Shown: positions 8,581 through 17,488 of the stretch, piece after piece | Layout of the letters: every line of letters starts with the position of its first letter | How positions within the stretch are numbered: the stretch's first letter is position 1 | Assembly: GCF_003287275.1 (NCBI RefSeq) | Contig: NZ_QEVW01000009.1 | Coordinates: 310,001 to 374,000 of the forward strand | Origin: Paenibacillus taichungensis | Lineage (GTDB): Bacteria; Bacillota; Bacilli; Paenibacillales; Paenibacillaceae | Reading direction: 5' to 3' | Length of the DNA: 64,000 nucleotides | The notes under the pieces: model-generated | The model's database searches: none | Told to the model about the DNA's origin: nothing | Seen by the model: only the letters and a program-made list of their open reading frames with translations | Program-made: the position numbers and the translations under genes

Positions 8581-8796
8581 GCGCACTTTAAAAATAAGGT
8601 TAACGAGTGCGAACGTAGTGGAGGGGACGAAATCGATTCTGAAGAAGCAACGCGTTCACCTGAAAGCTTTCTGAGAGAAAGCTACATCGGAAGCATAAGC
8701 TATCTCCGGATTTTACCCTTGAAAAAGAGATAAAAGAAAATCTGGAGATAACAGTGATCGAAAGAACGATTCGTAACCGGAACGGCCAATGTGCAC
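8581..8796 (+). repeat. Structured repeat family 1, copy A (enlarged)
   Basis: Contains the family core in diverged form: GAAGAAGCAACGCG, then TATCTCCGGATTTT pairing with AAAATCTGGAGATA, then ACAGTGATCG. Relative to the other copies the inner stem has changed on both sides (CCCC/GGGG to CTCC/GGAG, and TCGC/GCGA to TCAC/GTGA), keeping the pairing. An extra ~40 nt with its own AGCTTTCT/AGAAAGCT hairpin sits between the core and the inner stem. Outer pairing ACGAA.TCG / CGA.TTCGT and GCAC/GTGC closes it. Lies in the predicted 5' leader of the monooxygenase gene. Confidence 0.65.
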
Positions 8797-8855
8797 AACA
8801 CCGATCTTATTTTTAATCATGAGACTTTATTTATTCATAGAAGGGATTGACTTGC

Positions 8856-10055
8856 ATGAGCGAACAGGAAGAGATGAAGTTTGGTTGGTTTTTGCCTACA
8901 GCAGGAGACGGAAAGTATGTTGGAGTTGCCCCGGAGAGGGAACCGAGCCTGGATTATTTGGTTCAAGTGGCGCAGACAGCGGAGACGGCAGGTTTTGAAT
9001 TTGTATTGATTCCGACAGGTGGAGCCTGTCTGGATGCGTGGGTTGTGGGTTCGGCTGTCATGAGTCACACGAAAACACTGCGTCCGCTTGTGGCGATTCG
9101 CCCAGGTCTGGTCACCCCTGTATTGGCGGCACGAATGGGAGCGGCACTGGATCAACTGTCTGGCGGTCGTGCCATGATCAATGTGGTGACAGGCAGCTCG
9201 GTTCGGGATTTGGAGGAACTGGGAGATCCATTGGCTCATGCCCATGATGAACGTTATGAACGGGCGAGCGAGTACATGGAAGTGATGAAGCGTTCATGGA
9301 CACAATCGGCCGGGCTCAATCTGACCGAGTTTGCCGGAAGTGGTGCTCAGTCGAATCAGGAAGCATCCGAAGACAAATCGGAGTTTAATGGTAAGTATTA
9401 CAATTTCAAAGGTCCGGTAGGCATGCCTGAAACGGTGCAAAAGCCATATCCGCCGTTCTACCTGGGTGGAAGTTCACCGATTGCCAAACGGGTCGCTGTT
9501 GAACATGCAGATACATTCCTCATGTGGGGCGAGCCGCATGACTGGATTCAGGAGCAGATCGAAGAAATTGAAGTCATTCGCGAACAGATCCAAGAGGAAA
9601 CCGGACAAGATCGCCAGTTACGTTACGGCATGCGGGCACAAGTACTCATCCGGGATACGGAAGAAGAAGCATGGGCGGCGGCTTGGGAGATTATTAGCAA
9701 AGTCCCACCTGAAGCGATTAAAAAAGCCAAAGCAGCCTTCGCAGAGACGGATGCAACCAACCAACGTAGACAGAATGAGCTGCGGGAGCTGTCCGAGAAA
9801 CAGCAGTTCGTCGTAGGTCCCAATCTGTGGACAGGGTTATCCGTTGTTCGTTCCGGCGGAGCAATCCTCATTGTCGGTACAGCGGAACAGGTTGCAGAAC
9901 GATTGATGGAATATGGGGATCTGGGCGTGACCACATTTATTTTGTCCGGTTATCCACATCTGGAAGAAGCCGAAATTTTCGGCCGGACGGTGATGCCCAT
10001 CATTCGTGAGAAGTGGAAAACAAGACAGAAGAAGCATTCAGTTACTACGAACTAA
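8856..10055 (+). CDS. SsuD-like LLM-class flavin-dependent monooxygenase
   Basis: 399 residues, bacterial-luciferase-like fold. The start FGWFLPTAGDG, then GGACLDAWVVGSAV, LRPLVAIRPGLVTPVLAARMGAALDQLSGGR, NVVTGS and HDERYERASEYMEVMKRSW match the alkanesulfonate monooxygenase group, which uses FMNH2 and O2 to release sulfite from an alkanesulfonate. No flavin reductase gene is adjacent. ATG 8856 is preceded by AAGGG ten bases upstream; the in-frame TTG at 8847 is too close to it. The genes that follow encode a sugar-type (CUT1) transporter, not an SsuA/NrtA-type one, so the substrate may be a sulfonated sugar; that is inference. Bracketed by two copies of the structured repeat. Confidence 0.82.
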   Translation: MSEQEEMKFGWFLPTAGDGKYVGVAPEREPSLDYLVQVAQTAETAGFEFVLIPTGGACLDAWVVGSAVMSHTKTLRPLVAIRPGLVTPVLAARMGAALDQLSGGRAMINVVTGSSVRDLEELGDPLAHAHDERYERASEYMEVMKRSWTQSAGLNLTEFAGSGAQSNQEASEDKSEFNGKYYNFKGPVGMPETVQKPYPPFYLGGSSPIAKRVAVEHADTFLMWGEPHDWIQEQIEEIEVIREQIQEETGQDRQLRYGMRAQVLIRDTEEEAWAAAWEIISKVPPEAIKKAKAAFAETDATNQRRQNELRELSEKQQFVVGPNLWTGLSVVRSGGAILIVGTAEQVAERLMEYGDLGVTTFILSGYPHLEEAEIFGRTVMPIIREKWKTRQKKHSVTTN

Positions 10056-10084
10056 GTTACTACCAAATCTAAGTAAGGGCCCCT

Positions 10085-10240
10085 TTTTTACACTTTAACG
10101 GAGAGGGCAGAACCGATCTGAAGAAGCGGAGCGCTCGCCTTTATCCCCGGATTTTAACCATTTATAGAGATGATTCAAAGAAATTCGGGGATAACAGCGA
10201 TCGGAAGATGGTACTGCACTCGGAGTATCCAGTGTAAAAA
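10085..10240 (+). repeat. Structured repeat family 1, copy B
   Basis: 156 bp closed by TTTTTACACT (10085-10094) and its exact complement AGTGTAAAAA (10231-10240). Inside are GCAG.ACC / GGT.CTGC, CCGATC / GATCGG, the core AGAAGCGGAGCGCTCGCC, and the inner hairpin TTATCCCCGGATTT / AAATTCGGGGATAA, ending AACAGCGATCGGAAG. Lies between the monooxygenase and binding-protein genes. Confidence 0.75.
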
Positions 10241-10285
10241 CATTCGTGCAACTTACATTAATCATCCTTCAGGAGGTCTTCTTTC

Positions 10286-11560
10286 ATGAGAAAAAAACAA
10301 AAATATATCCTGCCCCTTGTCAGTATGCTGGTGATGTCCATCCTGCTGTCTGCCTGCGGCGGCGGGGATAACGCAGCATCAGGAGGGAAAGACTCCTCCG
10401 GTTCGGGCAAAGTAACAATCAGCTTCATGCACTGGCGTGGAGAGGATGTGGAAGCACTGAACAAGACCATTGATGCGTTTGAAAAGGAAAATCCGAACAT
10501 TCATGTGGAAATGCAGACTCTTCCTTCGGACCAATACCAATCCACTGTACAATCCAAAATCAGTGACGGTTCGGTCGGGGATGTATTTGCTTCCTTCCCT
10601 GGTGCACAGTTCGAAGCCTTCACCAAAGCCGGATTGTTCACCGATCTGACCGGATCGTCGTTTCTCTCGGCCTACAATCCTAAGCTGATTGAAGCAGGCC
10701 AGCACGATGGCAAGCAATATGCAATTCCTTATCAACTCGTATATAACGATCCAATCTATAATGTGAAGCTGTTCGAAAAATACGGACTGACACCACCGAC
10801 GGATTGGGAAGGTTTTCTGGCGCTGTGCCAGAAGCTGAAAGACAATGGTATTATTCCGATTGCCTTCGCCGGAGCGGACATTGGTCCGGGTCAATTCATG
10901 AATACGATGGTGATGAACAATGCACCGAGTGACGACATTTTTACCAAAGTGGAAGCCGGAGAGGCCAAACTGACGGATGAGTTTTGGGTAAAAACATTGA
11001 CTCAGATCAAGGAACTGAACGACAAAGGATACTTCCAACAGGATGCACTGGGAACGAAAGACCCGGCAGCGGGTGCACTCTTTATCCAGGAGAAAGCAGC
11101 CATACTGGCGAGCGGATCGTATCAGTTGGCACAGAACAAACTGCAAAATCCGAATCTGGAGCAGAAGCTGCTTGCACCGATTACGGTGAGTGCCGATCAG
11201 GCGAAGTATGAAGGTGTTCATACCACCACATTTATGCTTGCGGTGAACAGCAAGTCCAAACACCCCGAAGAAGCGAAGAAGTTCATCGAATTCTTGAGCA
11301 ATCCGGAAGTGGCTGGCGAATATGCGAACCAGACGGGACAGAATGTAACGGTGAATGATGTGAAGTACGATACACCTGAGCTCCAGGTTGCCGGAGATTG
11401 GGCGAGCAAAAAGACCGTGTTCCAGCCACGGTTCACCATCCTGAACGGAGATAATCAGAAAGCAGTAACCAACTCCATTCAGGCTGTACTGAGCGGTACT
11501 TCTCCTGAAGAGGCAGCGCAGCAGGCACAGGCGATCATTGATCAACATATCGGGAAATAA
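10286..11560 (+). CDS. Sugar ABC transporter substrate-binding lipoprotein (CUT1)
   Basis: 424 residues. A lipoprotein signal with lipobox LLSAC near residue 24 is followed by a Gly/Ser linker and the family 1 solute-binding fold (VTISFMHWRGEDVEALNKTIDAFEKENPNIHVEM). The body has the usual GIIPIAFAG and AAILASGSYQL segments. AGGAGG precedes the ATG. It captures a substrate outside the membrane and delivers it to the two permeases encoded just downstream (first one 3 bp away). No ATPase gene is nearby, so a shared MsmX-type ATPase is expected. Substrate unknown; the upstream monooxygenase suggests a sulfonated or otherwise oxidisable compound. Confidence 0.9.
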   Translation: MRKKQKYILPLVSMLVMSILLSACGGGDNAASGGKDSSGSGKVTISFMHWRGEDVEALNKTIDAFEKENPNIHVEMQTLPSDQYQSTVQSKISDGSVGDVFASFPGAQFEAFTKAGLFTDLTGSSFLSAYNPKLIEAGQHDGKQYAIPYQLVYNDPIYNVKLFEKYGLTPPTDWEGFLALCQKLKDNGIIPIAFAGADIGPGQFMNTMVMNNAPSDDIFTKVEAGEAKLTDEFWVKTLTQIKELNDKGYFQQDALGTKDPAAGALFIQEKAAILASGSYQLAQNKLQNPNLEQKLLAPITVSADQAKYEGVHTTTFMLAVNSKSKHPEEAKKFIEFLSNPEVAGEYANQTGQNVTVNDVKYDTPELQVAGDWASKKTVFQPRFTILNGDNQKAVTNSIQAVLSGTSPEEAAQQAQAIIDQHIGK

Positions 11561-11563
11561 ACG

Positions 11564-12436
11564 ATGAAGAACCGTATTCAGCTATCCCTGTTTCTGTTAC
11601 CCGGGTTGCTGCTGTACGTTGCACTGTTCGTATTTCCTACATTGACGGGGCTGTTCTACTCCTTTACGGATTGGGATGGGGTATCCCCGTCGTATGCATT
11701 TGTAGGGCTGGATAATTACAAGGACAGTCTCAGCAGCATCGTATTTCGTAAAGCCTTTGGCAACAACGTGGAGTTCATGTTGACGGTTGTCATTGCACAA
11801 ACCTTTATTTCACTAGTTCTGGCGCTGCTCTTGGTACGTAACACAAAGACACGCATCGCGCTTCGGGCACTGTATTTTCTGCCTGCGATTCTGTCTTCCG
11901 TATCGGTGGGTTTGATCTGGGCTTTTATGTACGATCCTTCGATCGGACTGATTAACTATGGATTGAACGAGGCAGGTATGGGGAGCATGGCCCACAACTG
12001 GATTGGTGATCCGAAGATCGCCATCTACTCCATTGCCGCGGTACAGGTCTGGGCACATGCCGGACAGATGATGATCGTATTTATCGCAGGTCTGCAAGGC
12101 ATTCCGGCGGAACTGTATGAAGCAGCACGTATGGATGGCGGCAGCAAATGGCAGGTATTCCGTACCGTGACCTGGCCGCTGCTGGCACCTTCGGCAACGA
12201 TTGTTGTGGCCTATACGACGATTCAATCGTTCAAGGCGTTTGACCTCATTTTCACCATGACGGACGGAGGCCCTAACTACGCTACTGAAATTTTGACGAC
12301 ATACATCTATCATACTGCCTTTGGTAGCTACTCATTTGGCCTTGCTTCTGCGGGTTCGATGATTTTCCTGGTTCTGCTTGCTTTGCTGACGTTATTGCAG
12401 TTCAAAGCGTTGCGTGCCGACCGGGTAAGCTATTAA
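11564..12436 (+). CDS. Sugar ABC transporter permease, MalF/UgpA type
   Basis: 290 residues, six hydrophobic segments. The cytoplasmic EAA loop reads ELYEAARMDGGSKWQVFRTVTWPLLAP, the contact site for the ATPase. Starts 3 bp after the binding-protein stop, so it is co-translated with it. Pairs with the second permease (12614-13429). The 177-bp gap before the second permease is unusual for such a pair; I see no gene or clear structure in it. Confidence 0.9.
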   Translation: MKNRIQLSLFLLPGLLLYVALFVFPTLTGLFYSFTDWDGVSPSYAFVGLDNYKDSLSSIVFRKAFGNNVEFMLTVVIAQTFISLVLALLLVRNTKTRIALRALYFLPAILSSVSVGLIWAFMYDPSIGLINYGLNEAGMGSMAHNWIGDPKIAIYSIAAVQVWAHAGQMMIVFIAGLQGIPAELYEAARMDGGSKWQVFRTVTWPLLAPSATIVVAYTTIQSFKAFDLIFTMTDGGPNYATEILTTYIYHTAFGSYSFGLASAGSMIFLVLLALLTLLQFKALRADRVSY

Positions 12437-12613
12437 CGATTGGACGGATTGATATGTTAGTGAATAGGTGAGTCGTGAGTATTTAGTTGTTAAACGAATT
12501 ATTGAACGAGTTCTGGATTTCATTACGTTGAAATGACTTTAGGGCAGAAAACTTGAATGAGAACGATGCCTGAGCAGACCTAAAAGACTTATACAAGAAG
12601 GGAGGGGGTTCAT

Positions 12614-13429
12614 ATGGTTTTAAAATGGTTCAATCGACTGATCCTATTGGTGTACGCCCTGTTAATTCTTGTGCCGCTGTACTTTGTATTTGTGTCATCG
12701 TTCAAAACGAGCAGCAACTTCTTCATCAGTCCATTTAGCTGGCCGGACCCATTTACGTGGGATAATCTCACTGGTATGTTTCGCAATCAGCCGATGTGGC
12801 AGTATTTCGGGAACAGTCTGGTCGTGACGCTGGGCACGGTTGCGATTGAGTTATTGCTCAGCAGCATGATTGCTTATGCCATTGTTCGCTGGGGCGGCAG
12901 CGTGGGCAAAATGGTGTTTGCCTTGTTCGTTGCCGGGCTAATCGTTCCTTCCCAAGTGAGCATGCTGCCGATCTATTCTCTGACGCGTACGCTCGGATGG
13001 TCGGACAGTCTGACAGGACTCATTGTAGTATCAGCCGCGATGTTAATGCCGGTCTCCGTATTTATGCTGACAGGCTTCATGCGTATGCTGAATGCGGAAA
13101 TACTGGAAGCGGGCAGTATGGATGGAGCAAGCGAGTGGAGGCTCTATACACGGATTGCACTACCACTCGTCGCACCTTCTTTGGCAGCTACAGCGACGTT
13201 CCTGCTCGTGATGGTATGGAATGATCTACTCATTCCGATGCTGATGCTCAGCAGTAAGTCCAAGCTGACGTTACCACTCGCACTCATGCAGTTCCGCGGG
13301 GAATACGTGACAAACTATCCGATGATGCTCACCGGTGTGCTGGTAACGGCTATTCCGATGATCGTGTTGTTCCTGCTGCTTCAGCGTTATTTTGTGGCAG
13401 GTCTGACAGCGGGTTCACTCAAGGGGTAA
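12614..13429 (+). CDS. Sugar ABC transporter permease, MalG/UgpE type
   Basis: 271 residues with six hydrophobic segments. The EAA loop is EILEAGSMDGASEWRLYTRIALPLVAP and the C-terminus ends in the usual FVAGLTAGSLKG. A strong GAAGGGAGGGGG ribosome site precedes the ATG. It forms the heterodimeric channel with the preceding permease. Confidence 0.9.
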   Translation: MVLKWFNRLILLVYALLILVPLYFVFVSSFKTSSNFFISPFSWPDPFTWDNLTGMFRNQPMWQYFGNSLVVTLGTVAIELLLSSMIAYAIVRWGGSVGKMVFALFVAGLIVPSQVSMLPIYSLTRTLGWSDSLTGLIVVSAAMLMPVSVFMLTGFMRMLNAEILEAGSMDGASEWRLYTRIALPLVAPSLAATATFLLVMVWNDLLIPMLMLSSKSKLTLPLALMQFRGEYVTNYPMMLTGVLVTAIPMIVLFLLLQRYFVAGLTAGSLKG

Positions 13430-13565
13430 GGTATGGGAAGAAGATTGGATAAAGATCATTATAAGATGGGCGAAACTGCGTATTTTACATTGATTTCTGG
13501 ATCATTCTGCATAATAATGGTTTAGTGTCAGAATGACTACATAGAGATCAAGGGAGCTATAAGAC

Positions 13566-14783
13566 ATGAGCAAACTGGAAGTATTGCGGAATCCCAAGCA
13601 GCGCAAGCTGCTGTTCAGTGCTGGCATGAGCTGGCTGTTTGATGCCATGGAAGTCGGCATGATTTCCTTCATCGTGGCTGCACTTGCCAAGGAATGGAGT
13701 CTCAGTCCCGGACAAGTCGGGGTGCTTACGAGTATCAACTCCATCGGTATGGCGCTAGGTGCATTGCTTGCGGGCGCACTTGCGGACCGTTTTGGCCGAA
13801 AGGCCATTTTGATGTGGACACTACTGATCTTTACGATTGCTAGTGGACTGTCAGCATTAGCAACCGGATTCGCCGTATTGTGTGTGTTGCGTCTGATTGC
13901 AGGTATCGGCCTTGGCGGGGAGCTGCCCGTTGCATCTACGTTGGTATCGGAGTCGATGCCTACAGCAGAACGTGGACGTGCAGTTGTACTGCTGGAGAGT
14001 TTCTGGGCAGGTGGCTGGATTGTATCAGCACTCATTGCCAACTTTGTTATCCCGGAATACGGCTGGAGAATTGCCTTTGCCATTGGTGCCGTTCCAGCGT
14101 TCTATGCGTTGTATCTGCGCCGTGCCATTCAGGACCCGCCTCGTTACAAGAACAATACCAAGATTAAGAAAATCACGTTCCGGGAAAAGGTTGCGACGGT
14201 ATGGTCAGCACCTCATCGCCGTACCACGTTGATGCTCTGGATCTTGTGGTTTACCGTCATTTTCTCTTATTATGGCATGTTCTTGTGGCTACCTTCGGTG
14301 GTTATGGCAAAAGGCTTTACACTGGTCAAAAGCTTTCAGTACGTGCTGATTATGACGATCGCACAGCTGCCAGGTTACTTCACGGCGGCGTACTTCATTG
14401 AGCGGTTTGGCCGCAAATTTGTACTTGTCGTTTATCTTACATTGACAGCAGTAAGTGCGATTGCTTTTGGACTGGCAACAACGGAAGCGACGATCCTGAC
14501 CGCAGGGATCTGTCTTTCCTTCTTCAATCTGGGAGCTTGGGGCGGTCTGTACGCATATAGTCCGGAATTATACCCCACTTCCGTTCGTTCAACAGGTGTG
14601 GGTCTTGCCACATCGGTAGGCCGAATTGGTGGCGTGCTTGCTCCATTAATGGTGGGTATGTTGGTTCAGCGTGAGGTTGCAATCAGCCTGATTTTCACGA
14701 TTTTCTTCGTGACCATCCTTATTGGGGCAGCGGCTGTGCTGTTCCTGGGCCGGGAAACCAAGGGTCTGGAATTGGCTGAATAA
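13566..14783 (+). CDS. Major facilitator superfamily transporter
   Basis: 405 residues, 12 predicted membrane helices, sugar/metabolite-proton symporter type. Signatures are GALLAGALADRFGRKAILMW (loop 2-3) and YSPELYPTSVRSTGVGLATSVGRIGGV. AGGGAG precedes the ATG. It is the last gene before a strong terminator, 136 bp after the permease. A TCATTCTG/CAGAATGA hairpin (13502-13536) sits in that gap. It may import an alternative substrate or export a product of the monooxygenase pathway; direction cannot be told from sequence. Confidence 0.85.
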   Translation: MSKLEVLRNPKQRKLLFSAGMSWLFDAMEVGMISFIVAALAKEWSLSPGQVGVLTSINSIGMALGALLAGALADRFGRKAILMWTLLIFTIASGLSALATGFAVLCVLRLIAGIGLGGELPVASTLVSESMPTAERGRAVVLLESFWAGGWIVSALIANFVIPEYGWRIAFAIGAVPAFYALYLRRAIQDPPRYKNNTKIKKITFREKVATVWSAPHRRTTLMLWILWFTVIFSYYGMFLWLPSVVMAKGFTLVKSFQYVLIMTIAQLPGYFTAAYFIERFGRKFVLVVYLTLTAVSAIAFGLATTEATILTAGICLSFFNLGAWGGLYAYSPELYPTSVRSTGVGLATSVGRIGGVLAPLMVGMLVQREVAISLIFTIFFVTILIGAAAVLFLGRETKGLELAE

Positions 14784-14871
14784 ATGTCAATAAATACAAC
14801 GCAACTTTTGTACGGGTCAACCTGCCTACGGAAATGATGGGCTGGACGAGCGGCAGATGGTTGATACAAGA

Positions 14872-14915
14872 AGAGGCATGACTATGGCGTGACCATGGGC
14901 TCATGCCTCTTTTTG
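14872..14915 (+). terminator. Rho-independent terminator after the MFS gene
   Basis: AGAGGCATGA (14872-14881) pairs with TCATGCCTCT (14901-14910), with an inner ATGG/CCAT pairing, followed by TTTTT. Confidence 0.88.
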
Positions 14916-15061
14916 CTGTGTCTGGAGTGGGTTTTCGCCTGCGCCATCGGTCCGATAGACGTCACTTTTTTGATATCCTATAATGACACTCGGGATGTAG
15001 GGCCGTGAGGATTCAGGGGGAAGAAGTGGGATCTGGATTCAGAAAAGTGGAGGTTAATGGA

Positions 15062-16168
15062 ATGATGAAGAACAATATTAAAATGGATCAGACGCGTGAA
15101 ATGAATGAATTGAGCGAAGCGAATGCAGAGAATATGATGAATGAGCAGAATAGAATAAGTGACAAGAATAGAATGAATGAAAAGCATATGATGAGTGGAC
15201 AGAATGGCGTGTGTGAAGTAATACGTGTGACTCATCATGTCGGAATGAATGTGATGTACAGTTATAATGGCAATGATAGGATAAGCGAGATAAGCGAGAT
15301 AAGCGGGAGAACGGATGTGATTGATCTTACTCCTGTTAAAGAGATGAGAGAAATGAAACAGATGAAGATGACGAGCTATATTTACAGCCTTGATGAAGGG
15401 TTTAGGTTAGATCGCGGGGATGAGAAGCTTGATCTGCAAGATATGCACACAAGCACTGACCACATGGAACCTATTACCGTCAGTCGGAAAGTCACCCATC
15501 GCAGGGGGAAAAAGGCTGGCAAAAGAGCAGGACGAGTCAGTGTGCTTCTCGGTGCCTTTGCAATGGCTCTTGGCCTTACGATGGCAGCTCCATCTGCCGG
15601 GGCGCAGAAGCTGGAGCAGGGCGTTCGCGGTGAACATGTGCTGCAATTGCAGGAGCAATTAAACGAACTGGGATATTTTAAAGCTGGATTGACTGGATAT
15701 TACGGTTCTATCACCAAAGGCGCTGTCCGTAAGTTTCAGCAGGCTCAGGGGCTGAGTGCGGATGGGATTGCAGGTCCGGCAACACTAAATAGACTGAACA
15801 AGAAGGCTGCTGCCCAAGGTAATACGCTGCGCCAGCTCGCGAAGCTGATTCATGGGGAAGCACGCGGAGAATCCTTTGAAGGACAAGTTGCTGTAGGCGC
15901 GGTCGTCTTGAATCGGGTGCATTCGGATGTATTCCCGTCATCGATCCCGAAAGTGATTTTCCAGAAAGGGCAGTTCACGGCCATAGACGATGGACAGTTT
16001 AATACAAAGCCAACCCACACTTCCTATCAGGCAGCTCGTAAAGCCTTGAATGGTACTGATCCGACACACGGAGCACTCTATTATTACAATCCGAAAATTG
16101 CGACGTCGTTGTGGAGCAAGAGCAGACCAACGTTGCTGACGATTGGACAGCATGATTTTACAAGGTGA
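15062..16168 (+). CDS. SleB-type cell wall hydrolase with PG-binding domain and long N-terminal extension
   Basis: 368 residues. After a single hydrophobic segment (~159-180, VSVLLGAFAMALGLTMAAPSAGA) come a peptidoglycan-binding domain 1 (~186-246, GVRGEHVLQLQEQLNELGYF) and a Hydrolase_2/SleB domain to the end (LAKLIHGEARGESFEGQVAVGAVVLNRV; the Glu of GEARGE is the expected catalytic residue). The odd part is residues 1-155: hydrophilic, very rich in Met, Asn, Glu and Lys, low complexity. ATG 15062 has GGAGG eight bases upstream, which supports translation of that extension; GTG at 15005 has no good site. A later ATG (15464) would give an ordinary exported enzyme but lacks a ribosome site. 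Likely role: cortex or wall hydrolysis. Confidence 0.8.
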   Translation: MMKNNIKMDQTREMNELSEANAENMMNEQNRISDKNRMNEKHMMSGQNGVCEVIRVTHHVGMNVMYSYNGNDRISEISEISGRTDVIDLTPVKEMREMKQMKMTSYIYSLDEGFRLDRGDEKLDLQDMHTSTDHMEPITVSRKVTHRRGKKAGKRAGRVSVLLGAFAMALGLTMAAPSAGAQKLEQGVRGEHVLQLQEQLNELGYFKAGLTGYYGSITKGAVRKFQQAQGLSADGIAGPATLNRLNKKAAAQGNTLRQLAKLIHGEARGESFEGQVAVGAVVLNRVHSDVFPSSIPKVIFQKGQFTAIDDGQFNTKPTHTSYQAARKALNGTDPTHGALYYYNPKIATSLWSKSRPTLLTIGQHDFTR

Positions 16169-16212
16169 GTTTAAGTAGAAATTTATCGTTTAATATTTGA
16201 AATATAATGATG

Positions 16213-16262
16213 AACCTCGGCTGAACGCTGCTGAATGCAGACGTGCTACCGGGGTTTATTTT
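16213..16262 (+). terminator. Terminator after the wall hydrolase
   Basis: AACCTCGG (16213-16220) pairs with CCGGGGTT (16249-16256, one G-U), with further pairing in the loop and a T-rich tail. Confidence 0.55.
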
Positions 16263-16376
16263 ATATTTTGGTAATTGAAACCGAATAAGATTTTACAAAG
16301 TATATATAAAGAAGGATATAATTAGTTGCAATTTATAAATTTGTGCTTGGTTACATCCATAGAGGGGAGGACGAAT

Positions 16377-16535
16377 ATGCCATTTATTGGGGGAATCATT
16401 TTAATCTTGATCCTAGCATTTATTCTATGGGCATTAATGATCCCGCTATTCAATAAAATAGGTAGTAGAATTCTGAAAAAGTACGATAAATTCAAACAAG
16501 AGGAGAATGCAGATGAAAAATTCAAAGACGTTTAG
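16377..16535 (+). CDS. 52-residue single-pass membrane protein next to an SPFH protein
   Basis: Starts at ATG 16377 behind GGGGAGG. About 22 hydrophobic residues (IGGIILILILAFILWALMIPLF) are followed by a charged tail (KKYDKFKQEENADEKFKDV). The last 23 bases overlap the start of the SPFH gene, so the two are translationally coupled. I do not recognise the family. The tight overlap suggests a partner or assembly factor of the SPFH protein. Confidence 0.65.
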   Translation: MPFIGGIILILILAFILWALMIPLFNKIGSRILKKYDKFKQEENADEKFKDV

Positions 16536-17391
16536 GGTAGGGGCGATCACGGTTGCATTGGTTATTATCGTGGGAGTATTACTGGTGACCTTCTTTGTCA
16601 CACGAATTCCTAATGGATATGTCGGAGTTGTATATTCACCCAATGGAGGCGTAAAAGATAGCACACTGAGTCAAGGGTGGAAACTCGTTGGAGCGTTTGA
16701 TAAAGTGACGAAATATCCGATCCGAATTCAAACGGTTGAATACAAAGATATTCAGATTGCGACTTCTGACGGGAAGAACATCACCATCGATTTTGCTTAT
16801 AACTACCAAGTAGAACCAAGTAAAGTATCTTCTATCTTTAATACATTTGGGCCAATTAGCATTCAAGAAATTGAGGATACATATCTCAAAACACGTTTCC
16901 GTGACGCAGCTCGTAAAGGTATTTCCAAGTTTACAGTCATTGATGTATATGGTGAAAAGTCATCCGATGCAGGAGTGGACGTCCAGCAACGTTTTTCTGA
17001 TGACGTTAAAGAGTTAGGCTTCATCGTATCAAACGTTACTGTAGGTGTTCCTCAACCTGACGCTAAGACTCAGGAAGCAATCGATAAGCGTGTTGAAGCC
17101 TCTCAAGAACTGGAACGTAAAACGACTGAACTGGAGATCGCCAAAAAAGAAGCAGAGCGCAAGCGAGTGGAAGCACAAGGTAATGCAGACAAACTATTAA
17201 TTGAAGCAGAAGGTCAGGCTAAAGCGAATAAAGAGCTTCAACAATCACTATCGAGTCAACTCGTTGAATATGAAACTATTAAGAAATGGGATGGAGCCCT
17301 TCCATATGTAAGTGGGTCCAACACGCCAATGATTCAATTGCCGGGTACTAAAACAGAGCAAAATAGCAGCGCGGGGAGCGTATCTCCCTAA
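16513..17391 (+). CDS. SPFH/prohibitin-family membrane protein
   Basis: 292 residues. One N-terminal membrane helix (~10-30) is followed by a band-7 domain (IPNGYVGVVYSPNGGVKDSTLSQGWK, then YNYQVEPSKVSSIFN) and a long charged coiled coil (~185-250, EAQGNADKLLIEAEGQAKANKELQQ). These are known to form large ring or scaffold assemblies in the membrane. ATG 16513 has AGGAG seven bases upstream, better placed than ATG 16507. Lies behind the 52-residue membrane gene and ends at a terminator. Confidence 0.85.
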   Translation: MKNSKTFRVGAITVALVIIVGVLLVTFFVTRIPNGYVGVVYSPNGGVKDSTLSQGWKLVGAFDKVTKYPIRIQTVEYKDIQIATSDGKNITIDFAYNYQVEPSKVSSIFNTFGPISIQEIEDTYLKTRFRDAARKGISKFTVIDVYGEKSSDAGVDVQQRFSDDVKELGFIVSNVTVGVPQPDAKTQEAIDKRVEASQELERKTTELEIAKKEAERKRVEAQGNADKLLIEAEGQAKANKELQQSLSSQLVEYETIKKWDGALPYVSGSNTPMIQLPGTKTEQNSSAGSVSP

Positions 17392-17445
17392 TAGCAGTTT
17401 GAAATGCACGTTTTGCTTTCACACCCATTTAAAGTGTTGAATGTT

Positions 17446-17488
17446 AATGAACAAGCTGGTCCAATCGTGGGCGGGCTTGTTCATTTTT
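17446..17488 (+). terminator. Terminator after the SPFH gene
   Basis: AATGAACAAGC (17446-17456) pairs with GCTTGTTCATT (17475-17485), followed by TTT. Confidence 0.85.

Noticed and set aside
10379..11548. 389-codon open frame on the minus strand
   Set aside because: Lies entirely antisense to the binding-protein gene, whose lipobox, fold and codon phase are clear; the reverse frame shows no family motif.
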